DNA of 64,000 nt from Phoronis australis (Eukaryota; Phoronida; Phoronidae), in contig NMRA01000635.1 in the NCBI GenBank assembly GCA_002633005.1, positions 165,243 through 229,242 of the forward strand. The letters run 5' to 3'. The position numbers and the translations under genes are program-made. Numbering within the stretch: the first letter of the stretch is position 1; each line of letters begins with the position of its first letter. This document shows, in pieces, positions 1 to 10,077 of this stretch. The notes under the pieces were generated by a model. The model saw only the letters and a program-made list of their open reading frames with translations. It was not told the origin of the DNA and made no database searches.

Positions 1-1889
1 ATCAGCTAAAACATACGCGCACCCATGGGGGCTCGGGGGGCTCGAATGAGCCTCGCCCCCCATTTGGCAAAGTGGGTGAAAAAGGTCCGCCTCAGAGCTA
101 CAAAAAGTCCGAGAAAACGAAACAAAAGTCCAATAAAAAAGCGTAGACGCACAGTTCACAGACCTTAAGGTAGTACCCCGTTTTTTCGTTTTTTTTTTAA
201 TCCTTCCCCTTTTTTGTTAGCAAAATGTCCACTTTGACAGAAATTAGAGCCCTCCATATTAAAAGCTGGGTGGGCGCATGTAAAAGGTTTACAGAAATTA
301 GAAAATAATCCAGATAATCCAGTCTGCACTGTTTACTTCCAGCTCCCCCTAGTGTATTCTTTACTATTGGGGATTAGCTCCCGCCAAATATCAGCAATAG
401 ACAATTCTGAACAAATGTCAATCACCTTATTCCGCTACATCGGGTTGCTAACCTGTCCAAAACTAAGCGTGTCCTTAGACTCATTCAGACCAAGACTCAT
501 CTGCCCACAACAAAGTAATTTTCTGCATCTTGTATATCTTGTTTTATTTAAAAAAAGACATAGAGTCTCTCTTTGGACATTAAATATTGAGGAAAGTTAT
601 ACGTGTCTCATTAATAGTAATATGCAAAATTAGTTTACCTTTGTCGTCTTGCCTAACGTTATGTGAGCTAAATAAGTTGTTGTGAAAGTGTTTCGCAAAG
701 GTAATATTGTGCCCGGCGATTACATGATTAAGGGAGACTTAGGCGCATGTGTATATATCCGAAGCACTTGAGTAAATTTAATATTTCATTTGAAAAAATC
801 TCTTGTTATTTCGTATAAAGTCGCATACGAGTATATTTCTCAGATATTTAATTCCGTTATACTCTAAAAATTGTATAAGTTAACAAACGTATAATCTCTT
901 TCCCTCACACTCCGCCCACAAAACGTCTCAATATTGCTGTTTCCTTAACTGTGAACTACATTTGAACCATGAGCTGGCGAAACAGGAAATAATTAAATTC
1001 TCTATCACATAAATTCTCTGGCTGAAGAACATATCTCTTGAGTCCATGATCACGTCGGAGCGAAGTGTTTCCTTGGATACGAGAATGTTATGTTGACGAG
1101 TACTTATCTACTGTACCTACAAAGCTCCATCTGAGTCACTTATTCATCAATCAAATCTTGGATTGGTTTCTTATAATACTGAAACAATTCAATGAATGCG
1201 GCACCATTTCTAAAAACTGTGTTTTTAGATGAATGTGAAATATTATCACCATAACATATTATATATAGATTATTACATGTTCTCAGTCGTTATTCCCCTT
1301 ATCTAGAGCCCTCGTGGATTTTGTAGAATTATCACCCTCGGGGCGTCAGAAGCCCAGGGTCAGAGGTCGTGACCTTTTAAGAAAAGCCGAGATATTTTTG
1401 TAAAATAATACTTTTACTCAAAACCAATTGAAAAATAAAACAAAATAGAAGTAAAGTAAATATATAAATTAAGGTTTAGCAACTGTTATAGCTTACTACA
1501 CATTTTATCACGCTAAGCTTCGACCGGGAATATATATTCTGCTAAAGTAGGTTATCACTAGTAACTGACTATAATTCTCAAGTCAAAGAATCCCGACCAC
1601 ACGACACGTGCATTCAAATTGGAGATCGGTGATTTACAAGTGAGAGAACACGAGAGAGAAATTTTACTGGATTAAAATATCGTTTTTATGGAAATTATGC
1701 GTCTTATTTTTCATAGCGTATAATTGACCTATCGCCAAGATTATGACAGACGGCTTAATTGACCAATCAGAACGCAGCATTCTTGGCACACCTTCGTCTG
1801 CGTTTCCAAGCCTCCATTTTACCCGACAAACCATACGTAGTCGAGTAAAACTTACTTTAGTCTATAGCTCAAGAAATTGTCCGCTAAGA
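1..1889. other. Intergenic, no recognisable gene
   Basis: AT-rich sequence with no ORF resembling a known protein and no exon-like stretch bounded by convincing splice sites. The only longer ORF (352-633 +) has no recognisable motif and low-complexity flanks. Confidence 0.5.
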
Positions 1890-2150
1890 ATGGGTAAACG
1901 GTGTTGATATGGCGTGCGTAGCACCGACAGCCGTTATGCTGCTCCAGAATAATATCCCGTCATTTTTTGGCATGTCCTAAGCCAAAAAATGATGTTGAAA
2001 AGCGTAAACTATGGATCAAACTGTACCGGCCACACGAGCAGCTGAACTTAGCGATGTTGCTTGATAACTCGAAGGCTATAATAAACACAAATATAATAGT
2101 TCCAAGATACGAACTTTTCAGCTTGGTGGCTATGGTGCAGGGCTATCTTA
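1890..2150 (+). pseudogene. Degenerate THAP-domain sequence
   Basis: Read across several frames, this stretch gives the order of a THAP zinc-finger domain. MGKRC starts at 1890, followed by YGVRSTDSRYA, then PKPKNDVEKRKLWIKL and RPHEQLN (about 1970-2050), then NKHKYNSSKI further on. THAP domains normally have a C-x2-4-C ... C-x2-H zinc site and a conserved Trp. The Trp context and the GRPHxQLN-like stretch survive, but several Cys are lost, an in-frame TGA follows the fifth codon, TAA follows later, and at least two frameshifts are needed. I see no continuation downstream. It is probably a relic of a THAP transposase or of a domesticated THAP gene copy. It differs from the intact THAP domain at 34.8-35.1 kb, so it is not a recent copy of that element. 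Confidence 0.65.
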
Positions 2151-2424
2151 GATTTTGACTACCAAATTTGCTACGTCTGGCCGCCTTTGTCTCGGCACCT
2201 GCTGGATCTCAGCACTGTAGCGGTAATCCCCGGAAATTATTGTTTTCGAGGACATTTTTATTTTACGTTTTTTTATTTATTTCAACCTAATGGACATTAT
2301 TTTGTTTCGTATCAGAGGTACATTTTTGTAATTCATAAACCGTAAGCTGGCGTTCAACTGAACTTCTCGTCCGGTCCGAAAATTCAGAGATTCGATCGGC
2401 ACAGGGAAGGGCACTGGATTACTG

Positions 2425-3225
2425 CCAAGTTAAAGAGCATGTGTTTTTGTCTTCAAGGCTTTCATCAGACATGATGAATATGTACTGTACTAACTTTCGC
2501 AGATGTGCTCCAAAAATTGTAGATTTTGCAAGCGATTTTGGTTTGAATATGTAGTAAAATTTGTGCGAATTTCATTATTGGCCTAAGTCGTGCTAGTTTT
2601 TTAGCTCTCAAAGGTAATCAAGTTAAGGAACATATGGTTTTGTCTCCAAGACTTTCATTAGACATGATGACTATAATGTACTGTACCAACTTTCGCTGAT
2701 GTGCTAAAGAAATTGTAGATTTTGCAAGCGATATTGGCTTGAGTATGTAGTAAAATTTGTGCGAATTTCATTATTGGCCCCAGTCTTGATAGCTTTTTGC
2801 TTTTCACAGTTAACCAGTTAAAGAGCATGTGTTTTTGTCTCCAAGACTTTCATTAGACATGATGAATATGTACTGTACCAACTTTTGCAAATGTGCTCCA
2901 AAAATTGTAGATTTTGCAAGGGATATTAGGTTGAATATGTAGCAAAATTTGTGCGAATTTCATAATTGGTCTCAGTCATGTTAGCTTTTTGCTTCTCACA
3001 GTTAACCAAGTTAAAGAGCATGTGTTTTGTCTCCAAGAGTTAGACATTATGAATTTGTACTGTACCAACTTTCGTAGATGAGCTCTAAAAATTGAAGGTT
3101 TTGAATGCGATTTTGGTCTAAGTTTGTACAAAAATGTTTACGAATTCTAGCTGTGGCTCCATTCATGCTAGGTTTTTGGCTTTCATATTTTATCAAGTTC
3201 TAGAACACCTGTTTTCTTGTAAAAT
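2425..3225. repeat. About 190-bp tandem array, 4 copies plus a partial
   Basis: The phrase AAGTTAAAGAGCATGTGTTT recurs with variants near 2428, 2622, 2815, 3008 and in decayed form near 3194. Each copy is followed by matching blocks (CATTAGACATGATGAATATG, TGTACTGTACCAACTTTCG, ATTGTAGATTTTGCAAG). Copies diverge with small indels, so the array is old. It contains no coding potential. Confidence 0.8.
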
Positions 3226-5373
3226 ATTTACTGACTTCTCAATAAATGAAAACTTGTCTGAGCATGTTTCACCGCTAACCAATAAACTTATAGGTCATAA
3301 AAATTTTTGATTGGGATTCTTTGGCGATTCAAGTTAACCTCCACACAGAAAATTGAGGTTGTAATAATTCTTCAACTTCAATTATGTCACACAACATTTC
3401 CAGGTAAGGTCCATTTCGTTTATGGGCCTACAAAGAATTCCGGGCTGTAGAAAAATCAGTTATTTTTACAATGCACTGAGATAATTCCTTGAAGGACATG
3501 TTTAAACTGGATTGGTAACCCGAAAATAAGTGGGAAACATTAAATATTAAGCCAAAATCGATGGAATATCACTAATTTAGGGGTCTGTAATAGTGCAGTG
3601 CTTAAATAGACACTCACACACACACCCGTATATACGTAAAGAGTAGGCCCCTGTGCCTTCGTTGTATCAAAAAAAAACAAGCGTCAGTTCCAGTCTTTCT
3701 GGTGCCAGCCAGAATAAAATCGCATTTCGAGTACGTTGAATTATTTTCAGTTTGACATTTTTGCGATTTTTCAAAAACGTTTAATTAAAAATAGGGTACT
3801 GTATTCTCAAGTTTTGCTAAAGATACCAAGGCCTTCAATTTCTTTGGTCAAGAAATAATTTTCTTGGACATTTTTAATTTTTGCGAATTGTCAAGACATT
3901 TTTGATAGGCCTACGAATTGAAAACTGTTTGTTATATGGTTTGATGTGCACCTTATTTCAATTCACGCAGGATACTCGTTCGTCTTGTTCCCGCATGAAG
4001 TAAGTAATTCGGGGCGATATAAGTGATAGGATGTCCCACCCTCGACCCATGTCCTTCTCCTTGAGTCGTCTATTTTTTCCCTGGTATGGGCACTCCGTTC
4101 CTCCCGGGTGGAACCCTATTTTTGTTGTTGACACCGATTTTGCGCCAATAACCCCCCCCGCCCCTCCAACCTCCGAGAGTACTCTAGTATTAAAGTGACG
4201 GGGTGTGCCGCCCGAAAATCAAAATATCCCACCCTTCTGTAGAGATTTGCCAGTAGAAAAGATAACATCCTTATGTAGAGAAAACCCATAAAAACGTCAC
4301 TCTTCGGAACAGAAATTCCTTAAAAATATTCAACTTTCGTCCAAAAATATCATAGAATATTCACCTTTTGCGATCCTGCCGATGACACTGGTAAACGGAA
4401 CGGAAACAGACGCACTGTTCACGGCGAAAAAAGATCGCATCCTGCAGGTGATGGCATTCTGACAGGCACAAATTTACTCCCGGTGTCTACAAACGAACAA
4501 TCTCTTCCGTACAATTACGGTATCATCGTACAAGTCTTTGAATGCCGGCAAATTTCGACGTAGGTGCGCAAACCCGTCGAGTTAATTGTCAAGATTTACA
4601 ACAAGATATAATGAATGGATTCTTACAATTATGCTTCTATTAATGTTCATCCTTAATTTACCGGGGAATTAATTTGTGTAAATTTAGAGAATCATACTGG
4701 TGTGGGTTGTTCATGTATTTGCCCAAATGATCGGTTGCCTTTTGTTTTTCATTTCCTTTTTCTGTTCTATCTCACTAGAGTTTGTAATCTTAGTCAGTTA
4801 TAGGCACTATTACTATTGCTAACAATTCCAAACTTGTGTGAAAAGTTTATTAACTATAATAGCCTGGAGATAATTTTTCAGTAGTGTTTTAACATAGTAT
4901 TTAAACAAAACTTAATGGTGTATAGGTGGTCTTTTGGCAGCTCTCTGGATACATCAAGGTTTCTTAACCCGTAACTTTATACTTATTAATTTGTTTTTTA
5001 AATAGTAACCCAATAATCACTGGAATATTTCTAGTCTACGCGTAACAATAATTGAATTTAGGTTTTTATTATCTTGAAAATTGTAGACTGGATTTGTTTT
5101 CACCTTGTGTTACCTGCCCTAGTCTTCACTACATCTGGTTGTAAGCCCCTCTGTCATGTCGTACACGTATTCCTTCTTTGCGTCACCCTTGCCCTGCTGT
5201 GTATCATTTTTCGTTTTGTTCTGGTTAATTATTATTCTTTGTTATAACCATCAGTTAATCTCATGTTATTGTCACTATCACTTTTGTTTCTTGTAACTTG
5301 TTATATCTGTGGATGTTCGTCATGGGTATTATACTTACAGGCTCGAGTCGTTATGCATTATCTGTATAGGTGA
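3226..5373. other. Intergenic, AT-rich, no gene recognised
   Basis: No exon-like or protein-like segment was identified. The last 250 bases before the 2A ORF (about 5100-5330) are strongly T/pyrimidine-rich. Confidence 0.45.
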
Positions 5374-5574
5374 AAGTGGTTGCGAAAGAGCTGGTATTGG
5401 ATAACTACTTTCATAGCAATCTACGGGGTTCGTGTTTTGTGCCCAATGGAGTTCCATTTTGAAGTCTACTTCGTATTGCCAAGATATGATATTCCGTGCT
5501 TTGGTGATGTTGAATCGAATCCTGGTCCCTTGGCACCCAATGGTGTGCTCTGTAGCTGTCAAAATATGGTCTGA
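5374..5574 (+). CDS. Short ORF with 2A-like (StopGo) ribosome-skipping motif
   Basis: The frame is open from the codon after the TGA at 5371 to a TGA after 5571. It carries GDVESNPGP at 5503-5529, an exact match to the 2A consensus D-V/I-E-x-N-P-G-P. In 2A peptides the ribosome fails to join the last Gly and Pro and resumes, releasing two products. The stretch upstream is hydrophobic/aromatic, and PLAPNGVLCSCQNMV follows. In animal CR1-like non-LTR retrotransposons and some echinoderm NLR proteins, 2A motifs occur near the protein N-terminus, often just before a Cys-rich finger, and the CxC here resembles the start of such a finger. The first in-frame ATG is at 5446; earlier initiation would need a non-ATG start or an upstream exon. 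The frame closes 14 codons after the motif, so this is probably a broken retroelement 5' end rather than a gene. Confidence 0.55.
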   Translation, partial: KWLRKSWYWITTFIAIYGVRVLCPMEFHFEVYFVLPRYDIPCFGDVESNPGPLAPNGVLCSCQNMV

Positions 5575-5870
5575 CAGTATTTTTAGTTGTATTGTTTTGT
5601 TTTGCTATTCTGTTCGATTGGCATGACCCCTGAGTTAAGTACAGTGATGATGTAATTTGTTTACTACAAAATAGTGTGGAACTATCTAGAAGACTGAGGT
5701 CAGAACAGTGATGATGTAATTTGTTTACTACAAAATAGTGTGGAGCTTTCTAGAAGACTGAGGTCAGAACAGTGATGATGTAATTTGTTTACTACAAAAT
5801 AGTGTGGAGCTTTCTAGAAGACTGAGGTCAGAACAGTGATGATGTAATTTGTTTACTACAGTATAGTGTG

Positions 5871-5883
5871 GAACTTTCTAGAA
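5871..5883 (+). promoter_or_regulatory. Three-unit heat-shock element (HSE)
   Basis: GAActTTCtaGAA is a perfect alternating nGAAn trimer, the binding site of HSF trimers. Near-perfect versions occur in the three preceding 64-bp repeats (first at 5679-5691, with ATC in the middle unit). Confidence 0.6.
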
Positions 5884-5915
5884 GACTCTAGCATGACAGT
5901 GATTAATGCAGTCTG

Positions 5916-6007
5916 GAATATTCTAGAGACTAGTACATGTTTGTAGAATGATTGGGTAGGTTCCAGAAAGTTCTGGTATGTGCTTGAATTGATGAAAAGT
6001 TCCAGAA
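5916..6007 (+). promoter_or_regulatory. Further HSE cluster upstream of the TATA box
   Basis: GAAtaTTCtaGAG is at 5916-5928, the perfect TTCcaGAAagTTC at 5961-5973, and TTCcaGAA at 6000-6007. All lie within about 110 bases upstream of TATAAATA at 6021. Confidence 0.6.
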
Positions 6008-8069
6008 CAATGCATTAGGCTATAAATACACAAGCACGGGTTTGTGTTAGGAGATTAGATCGAGTTGAGTTAAAGATTAAGTCAGTTGAGTCCAAGAAGA
6101 TCAAGTCGAGAGATCAAGTGAGTTCAAGTAAGTTAATCAGGAGAACTACAGTTGAGTTGCAGAATCAGCAGTTACAGCGATAGTCAATAGAGAGCCAGCT
6201 ATAGAGACAGCAGGTTATTGAATCGAGTGTAACAGTTGCTGGAAGTATCTCAGAAGTTCAATACAAGTCAAGGCTTCGCAGCACTGGCTGGAGCATAAAC
6301 AGACATTACGTCGGACGTTTTGTTTGAGTAGGCTTGTGAACGTACGGTCGGGATTAATAAAGGATTAACTCGAACCAGTCTTCAGTCAATCTTCGCACCG
6401 AAAGCTATTAGCACCGGTCTGTAACAACCTGCGCCCACCCACACACGGGGAAAAACGTGACAATAGCTTATTCACTAACATAAACAGTGTGAAGTGTAAT
6501 AACTTTTGCACGATTTTATCTTAAAAATTTTTGTCCGTACTAATAATTATAAAATGGTCGCCATTTGTGAAGCAGAGTACTTGCGGCCTGATCAAGTTAA
6601 ATATGATTGTGATTCCTGAATACTCCATTGCATGCGTGTCGCACCAATGAAGGCCTAGGTCTTCTTGCTTGTATACAAAATTCTATTGGTTTTGAGATAT
6701 CGTATGATAAAATCAATCATGAATTATGTAATTGCTGGGTTAAACTTCAAGTTAATCACAGACCATTCTTGTACGGCATTTTCTATAGGTCACCGTCTCA
6801 GCTTTGATGAAAGTGTAACGGGAATCGGTGAAGCGACCAGCACCGATCTACTTAGTATCTAAAATGTCGACTGTTCGTAGCCGATATAAATATTTGCAGC
6901 GTTGTGTACTTTTTCACTCGTTCGAATCGCATACGAGAGAACCATGGTGACAACTTATATAGAGTGAAACAAGAGGGAAGTATAGTTTATTATGCGCTAA
7001 ATATAAAATACAAATCTACAAACTTACAACACATCATTAGCTTCCGTCGTCATTGTGCCCTCACACTGTGCCCTCACATTGTGTCCTCATTTAGCTTGGA
7101 ACGGCTCCCAAATCGCATAAGTCAGTACCAACAGTCGAGTAATGAAAAATTTGTAAGCTAAAGTAAAACCTAAAAAGTTGAGACTCTAACCGGATAGTAA
7201 TGAGGCCCGATAGAGTTAAAAAGTGGAGATTCTACTTTGCCCAGTGACTTTCCAAATATGAATAGTAGGTGTCACCTTCCAGTAAAGTCAAAAGACACTG
7301 TAAGACAAGCAAAAACATTGATGTCCGCACACAACTGGGTATGCTAATCCACTAGAAAATTACACAGAGAATTATTTAAATGAGATTCCATCTACTTTTG
7401 GATGCCAAAAAATCAAACTTCAAACTAAAATAAAAACAAAATCAAGAGACTTTAAATACCCCATGTGAGCTTACGGCAGGACCAAATACAACCGTGAAAA
7501 ACTAGTGGAAGGGCAAATTCAGTTTACTTCAAAACTTGAAACACATCAAAATAAAGAAAACGAGATTCATCCCTGAAGTACATGCATGTCTGAACAAAAT
7601 GGGCATTAGTGCACATGCGACGTATTCAGCCAAGTGTGTCTAATGCGGAGGTCAGCGAACTGGTGGGGGAGTGCACATGTGACACAAATTCAGTTGAGTA
7701 TGTCTACTGAGGTCACTAGACAACTGGTGTAGGTTTCAATCTGGCCTTCAACTACATTCGGCTAAAAATAAAACCGATCAAAGACAATACTGTATATAAT
7801 CAGAATAGCTGTCAAACTGAGGCCCGGTGGGAGCTAACACTGTCATTATTAAAAACATGAAAATGAAATGTCGAACTGACATTACATTGGGGCTAGAACA
7901 GAAGCACCAACTTTAAAATTAGTTCAGAAGTAAATGACAACATACGTAACTATCCAACGTTTTGATTTATTACTTTAAGCCATTCTCAAGGAAAATGCCA
8001 CCCTCAAGCTCCTCATAAAGGTGGCTATGCATATATGGTTGAACCATGCTGAGCGCCATCTCAATAGAA

Positions 8070-8215
8070 ACATCGGTTCATTTGAGCTCCAACTGTTTTG
8101 ATTTCTGGTCTCTCCCCCTCACAGTGCATTTTGATGTGTACCTGTACAGTCTGTTCTCCACCTGTCTGAGCATGTGAACTGTTTCTTTGTAAATGGTTTA
8201 AAGTAATAAACTGAA
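8070..8215 (+). repeat. Dispersed repeat, unexpanded copy
   Basis: The run from GGTTCATTTGAGCTCCAACT through CACAGTGCATTTTGATGTGT to the final AAATGGTTTAAAGTAATAAA matches 15655-16190. In that second copy the internal CACAATGCATGT segment has expanded into a minisatellite. This copy shows the pre-expansion state. Confidence 0.7.
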
Positions 8216-9223
8216 ACATTGGATAAATATGTCGTTATTTGCTAATTTTAAAGTTTGTGATATTAAATTGGTACTTTATGATATTCAGACCACCACAGTC
8301 ACATTAAACAAACTGTGTAAATAAAAATCAAAAGTTTGTAACTATAATACTAACTTACGAACTTTCCAAAAACCAGCCCTGGACAGTGGCAGATCTACCT
8401 TTTCAGTAAGGGAGGGTTTAGGATTCGAGCGAATCCACGGGCGCGTAGATCTCAGTTGGCAATTACTAAATACAGGTTTAGCCAAGTAATTACGAGCGCA
8501 AAACAGTATAGAAATAATTTATGGAAATTATCTCAGTAACTAGCCCTTATGTGTATATTCTCAAAAGCCTTTCCCTCTGGCTCTGAAGCTTCGTTGTTAC
8601 CTCATATTGGTGCAGCCTTTTGATAACTTCACTGAACTAATTTTCTGACTAACCTCAAAGCTGATGTGGGAAACTGACACTTAACTTCGCAGTTCTACAC
8701 AGTTAGCATCAAACCTTCAATGATAACGGAGTTAACTGTATGAGAAAAGGCTGCACAGATACTTCACATTTGCACAAATGAGATTTTAATTCTTTTTCAG
8801 AAACAGTTTTGTGGAGTGTAAGACCAAATTCACGACTTGAGTCTTATGCCACATTTCCCGAAACAGGAGTTAGACATCAGAGAAAGACAACATGAAACCT
8901 CCAGACTTAGCATATACGTTCGGGTTAGGCTTCCAGCCATCTTCCAGTTTTACGAAATTTTGCATCTAACTGATAATATTTCGTTGCCTTCAGTTTAAAC
9001 TCGGCCTCCTGGGTTTTTTTTTTCTTACTTTCTTGATTTAAATGCCTAGGTGCCCAATAACTCAAATGAAAATGGTAATAAGAAACTCTACATGGCTTTT
9101 CAAACCAATTGTTACACTCAAAAAAATGAAAGCAGACAATCGTCAAAGTAAAATCAGATGCTGCCAGAAAACACATATCGTGTAAACCACAATGCCAACA
9201 TAATATCCTGGTAAATGTACTTC

Positions 9224-9310
9224 ATTACAACACAGTCTGATATCAAATGTACTTCATTACAACACAATCTGATATCAAATGTACTTCATTACAACACAGT
9301 CTGATATCAA
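9224..9310. repeat. 32-bp tandem repeat, about 2.7 copies
   Basis: The unit starts AAATGTACTTCATTACAACA and ends CTGATATC; copies are nearly identical. Confidence 0.9.
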
Positions 9311-9548
9311 ACGGTAAACCTTGCATGTTAATTACTTATCTCTATGATTGCTTGGCCACATTAGTTACTAACACTACATATAGCAGCCATGTGATATGAA
9401 GTAGGCTGAAAAATGCAAATGTTTTTAAAAACGAGTTTTGTGTCACAAATGATCCGCCGTAAATCATTCAATCATGTCCAGTAAGTATCATGACATGGTG
9501 TTGGAGAATAACAATGCATGATGTAGGCTATGTGAGCCCCCCAAGCAA

Positions 9549-9622
9549 TGTCATTAGTGCAAAGGTCACCTAATGTCATTAGTGCAAAGGTCACCTAATG
9601 TCATTAGTGCAAAGGTCACCTA
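9549..9622. repeat. 25-bp tandem repeat, 3 copies
   Basis: The unit contains TGTCATTAGTGCAAAGGTCA; copies are identical. Confidence 0.9.
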
Positions 9623-10077
9623 ATGGCAGAATTTTTTGTTTTCACATTTACAACTAGTACATGAATACAACTGCACTTTGCTAAGCATAAACTGTTAAAA
9701 AGTTCTGTCGTTCCTGCTATACATTAGCATAGTTAAGAGCATGCAGATACATTTTTAATGGACACTTTCCTCTGCACACACTATCTTTGGCATTTGGCAA
9801 AAGAAAGTATTTGAAATGTCTGGAACTAATATTTCCAGAATGATTGGACTTTTTACCAGAATGTGGTCATTTCTGTTGACCATTTTTCTATTGAAACCAT
9901 CATTTTGAAAAATAATATCAAACTTTTGATATGCCTATGACACTCCACAACTAGTATTCCAGCTGCTAAAACAGCAGTTTTCTGACATGCAAAAATCAAT
10001 TTTGTGGCTACAAATCAGCCCTTCAAGACCATATTGAGCTTCTCAATGTAGGATCTCTGAAGCTTTTGAAACCAGTA

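Larger units (their letters stand above)
5641..6462 (+). mobile_element. LTR-like promoter/terminator unit (possible solo LTR) with heat-shock elements
   Basis: Four 64-bp direct repeats start at 5641, 5705, 5769 and 5833. They are followed by a TATA box TATAAATA at 6021-6028, a transcribed-looking stretch rich in GAGTTNAGT-type words, a poly(A) signal AATAAA at 6356-6361 and a terminal CGTGACA ending near 6462. This order (enhancer repeats, TATA, poly(A) signal, terminal CA) is the U3-R-U5 layout of an LTR. No primer-binding site or gag/pol ORF follows, so it would be a solo or truncated LTR. The left boundary and target duplication could not be fixed. A non-TE promoter is possible. Confidence 0.5.
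6463..10077. other. Region downstream of the carrier gene, no gene recognised
   Basis: No protein-like exon was found. It holds a dispersed-repeat copy (8070-8215) and two small minisatellites (9224-9310, 9549-9622). The 3' UTR of the minus-strand carrier gene must lie in its right part, but I see no convincing AATAAA on that strand close to the stop. Confidence 0.5.
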
